Shown here piece by piece: positions 13,237 through 13,262 of a stretch of DNA of 13,262 bases. This DNA comes from Acetobacteraceae bacterium (lineage in GTDB: Bacteria > Pseudomonadota > Alphaproteobacteria > Acetobacterales > Acetobacteraceae): assembly GCA_947475475.1 (NCBI GenBank), contig CANJOG010000020.1:1-13262 (forward strand), in the 5' to 3' direction. Both the position numbers and the translations under genes were made by a program. Numbering within the stretch: the stretch's first letter is position 1; every line of letters starts with the position of its first letter. The notes below the pieces were generated by a model. It made no database searches. It was not told the origin of the DNA and was given only the letters and a program-made list of their open reading frames with translations.

Positions 13237-13262
13237 TGATGAGTTTGGGTTCAAACTCATCA
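13237..13262. repeat. Perfect 11-bp-arm palindrome at the window edge
   Basis: TGATGAGTTTG (13237-13247), loop GGTT, then CAAACTCATCA (13252-13262). All 11 pairs match. It lies 69 bases after the SDR stop. Whether a T-run follows on the plus strand is outside the window, so it may be an intrinsic terminator for the SDR gene or a dispersed palindromic repeat. Each strand of the hairpin also contains an ATG-initiated frame, which I do not call as a gene. Confidence 0.6.

Noticed and set aside
11980..13260. Long minus-strand frame antisense to the SDR gene
   Set aside because: It is a codon-phase shadow of the SDR and msrB genes with no recognisable domain. The SDR frame has all catalytic motifs.
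1..13262. CRISPR arrays, tRNA or rRNA genes, insertion sequences, prophage genes
   Set aside because: No regularly spaced repeats, no tRNA-like cloverleaf noticed by eye, and no transposase, integrase or phage protein among the plausible frames.

Overview
The window is GC-rich, densely coded chromosomal DNA that looks alphaproteobacterial (Rhodospirillales-like, inferred from base composition, gene style and the GGAG-type ribosome binding sites). I see no phage, IS, tRNA, rRNA or CRISPR signature. It reads as an uptake-and-oxidation catabolic island (about 1-9353) followed by a mixed accessory and housekeeping stretch (about 9560-13262).

Left arm, minus strand, read from 2309 down to 1: a Rieske non-heme-iron oxygenase alpha subunit, then a SnoaL/NTF2-fold protein, then the N-terminal part of a CaiB/BaiF (family III) CoA-transferase that runs off the window. 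Diverging from it on the plus strand are a small Rieske ferredoxin-like protein (2431-2778), a periplasmic type I substrate-binding protein (2919-4121) and a complete branched-chain-amino-acid-type (HAAT) ABC transporter: two permeases and two ATPases, tightly overlapped at 4293-7630. A second SnoaL-like protein follows (7642-8073). The divergent promoter region at 2310-2430 carries a compact inverted repeat (GTCAA-GG-TTGAC) that overlaps a candidate -35 box and is a good candidate for a shared operator. A cytochrome P450 of P450cam/CYP101 type converges on this cluster from 9353. My reading is that an organic acid or amide-like compound is imported by the HAAT transporter, hydroxylated by the Rieske oxygenase and/or the P450, reshaped by SnoaL-fold enzymes and activated to a CoA thioester. 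The substrate cannot be named from sequence.

Right arm: a lipoprotein with a C-terminal region resembling GH75 (fungal-type chitosanase) proteins (9561-10631), a tandem carboxymuconolactone-decarboxylase-like protein (10702-11370), a possible 33-residue single-span membrane protein (minus, 11492-11593), msrB (minus, 11829-12248) and a classical SDR (12382-13167).

The least expected structure is non-coding. Two direct copies of a 51-bp imperfect palindrome (8088-8138 and 10631-10681, 45/51 identical) sit exactly at gene ends, share bases with the TAG stop codons of the P450 and of the lipoprotein, and bracket those two genes. Other unexplained structures are a long hairpin between the binding-protein and permease genes (4136-4183), a repeat-rich AT-richer gap (11643-11828) and a perfect palindrome at the right edge (13237-13262).
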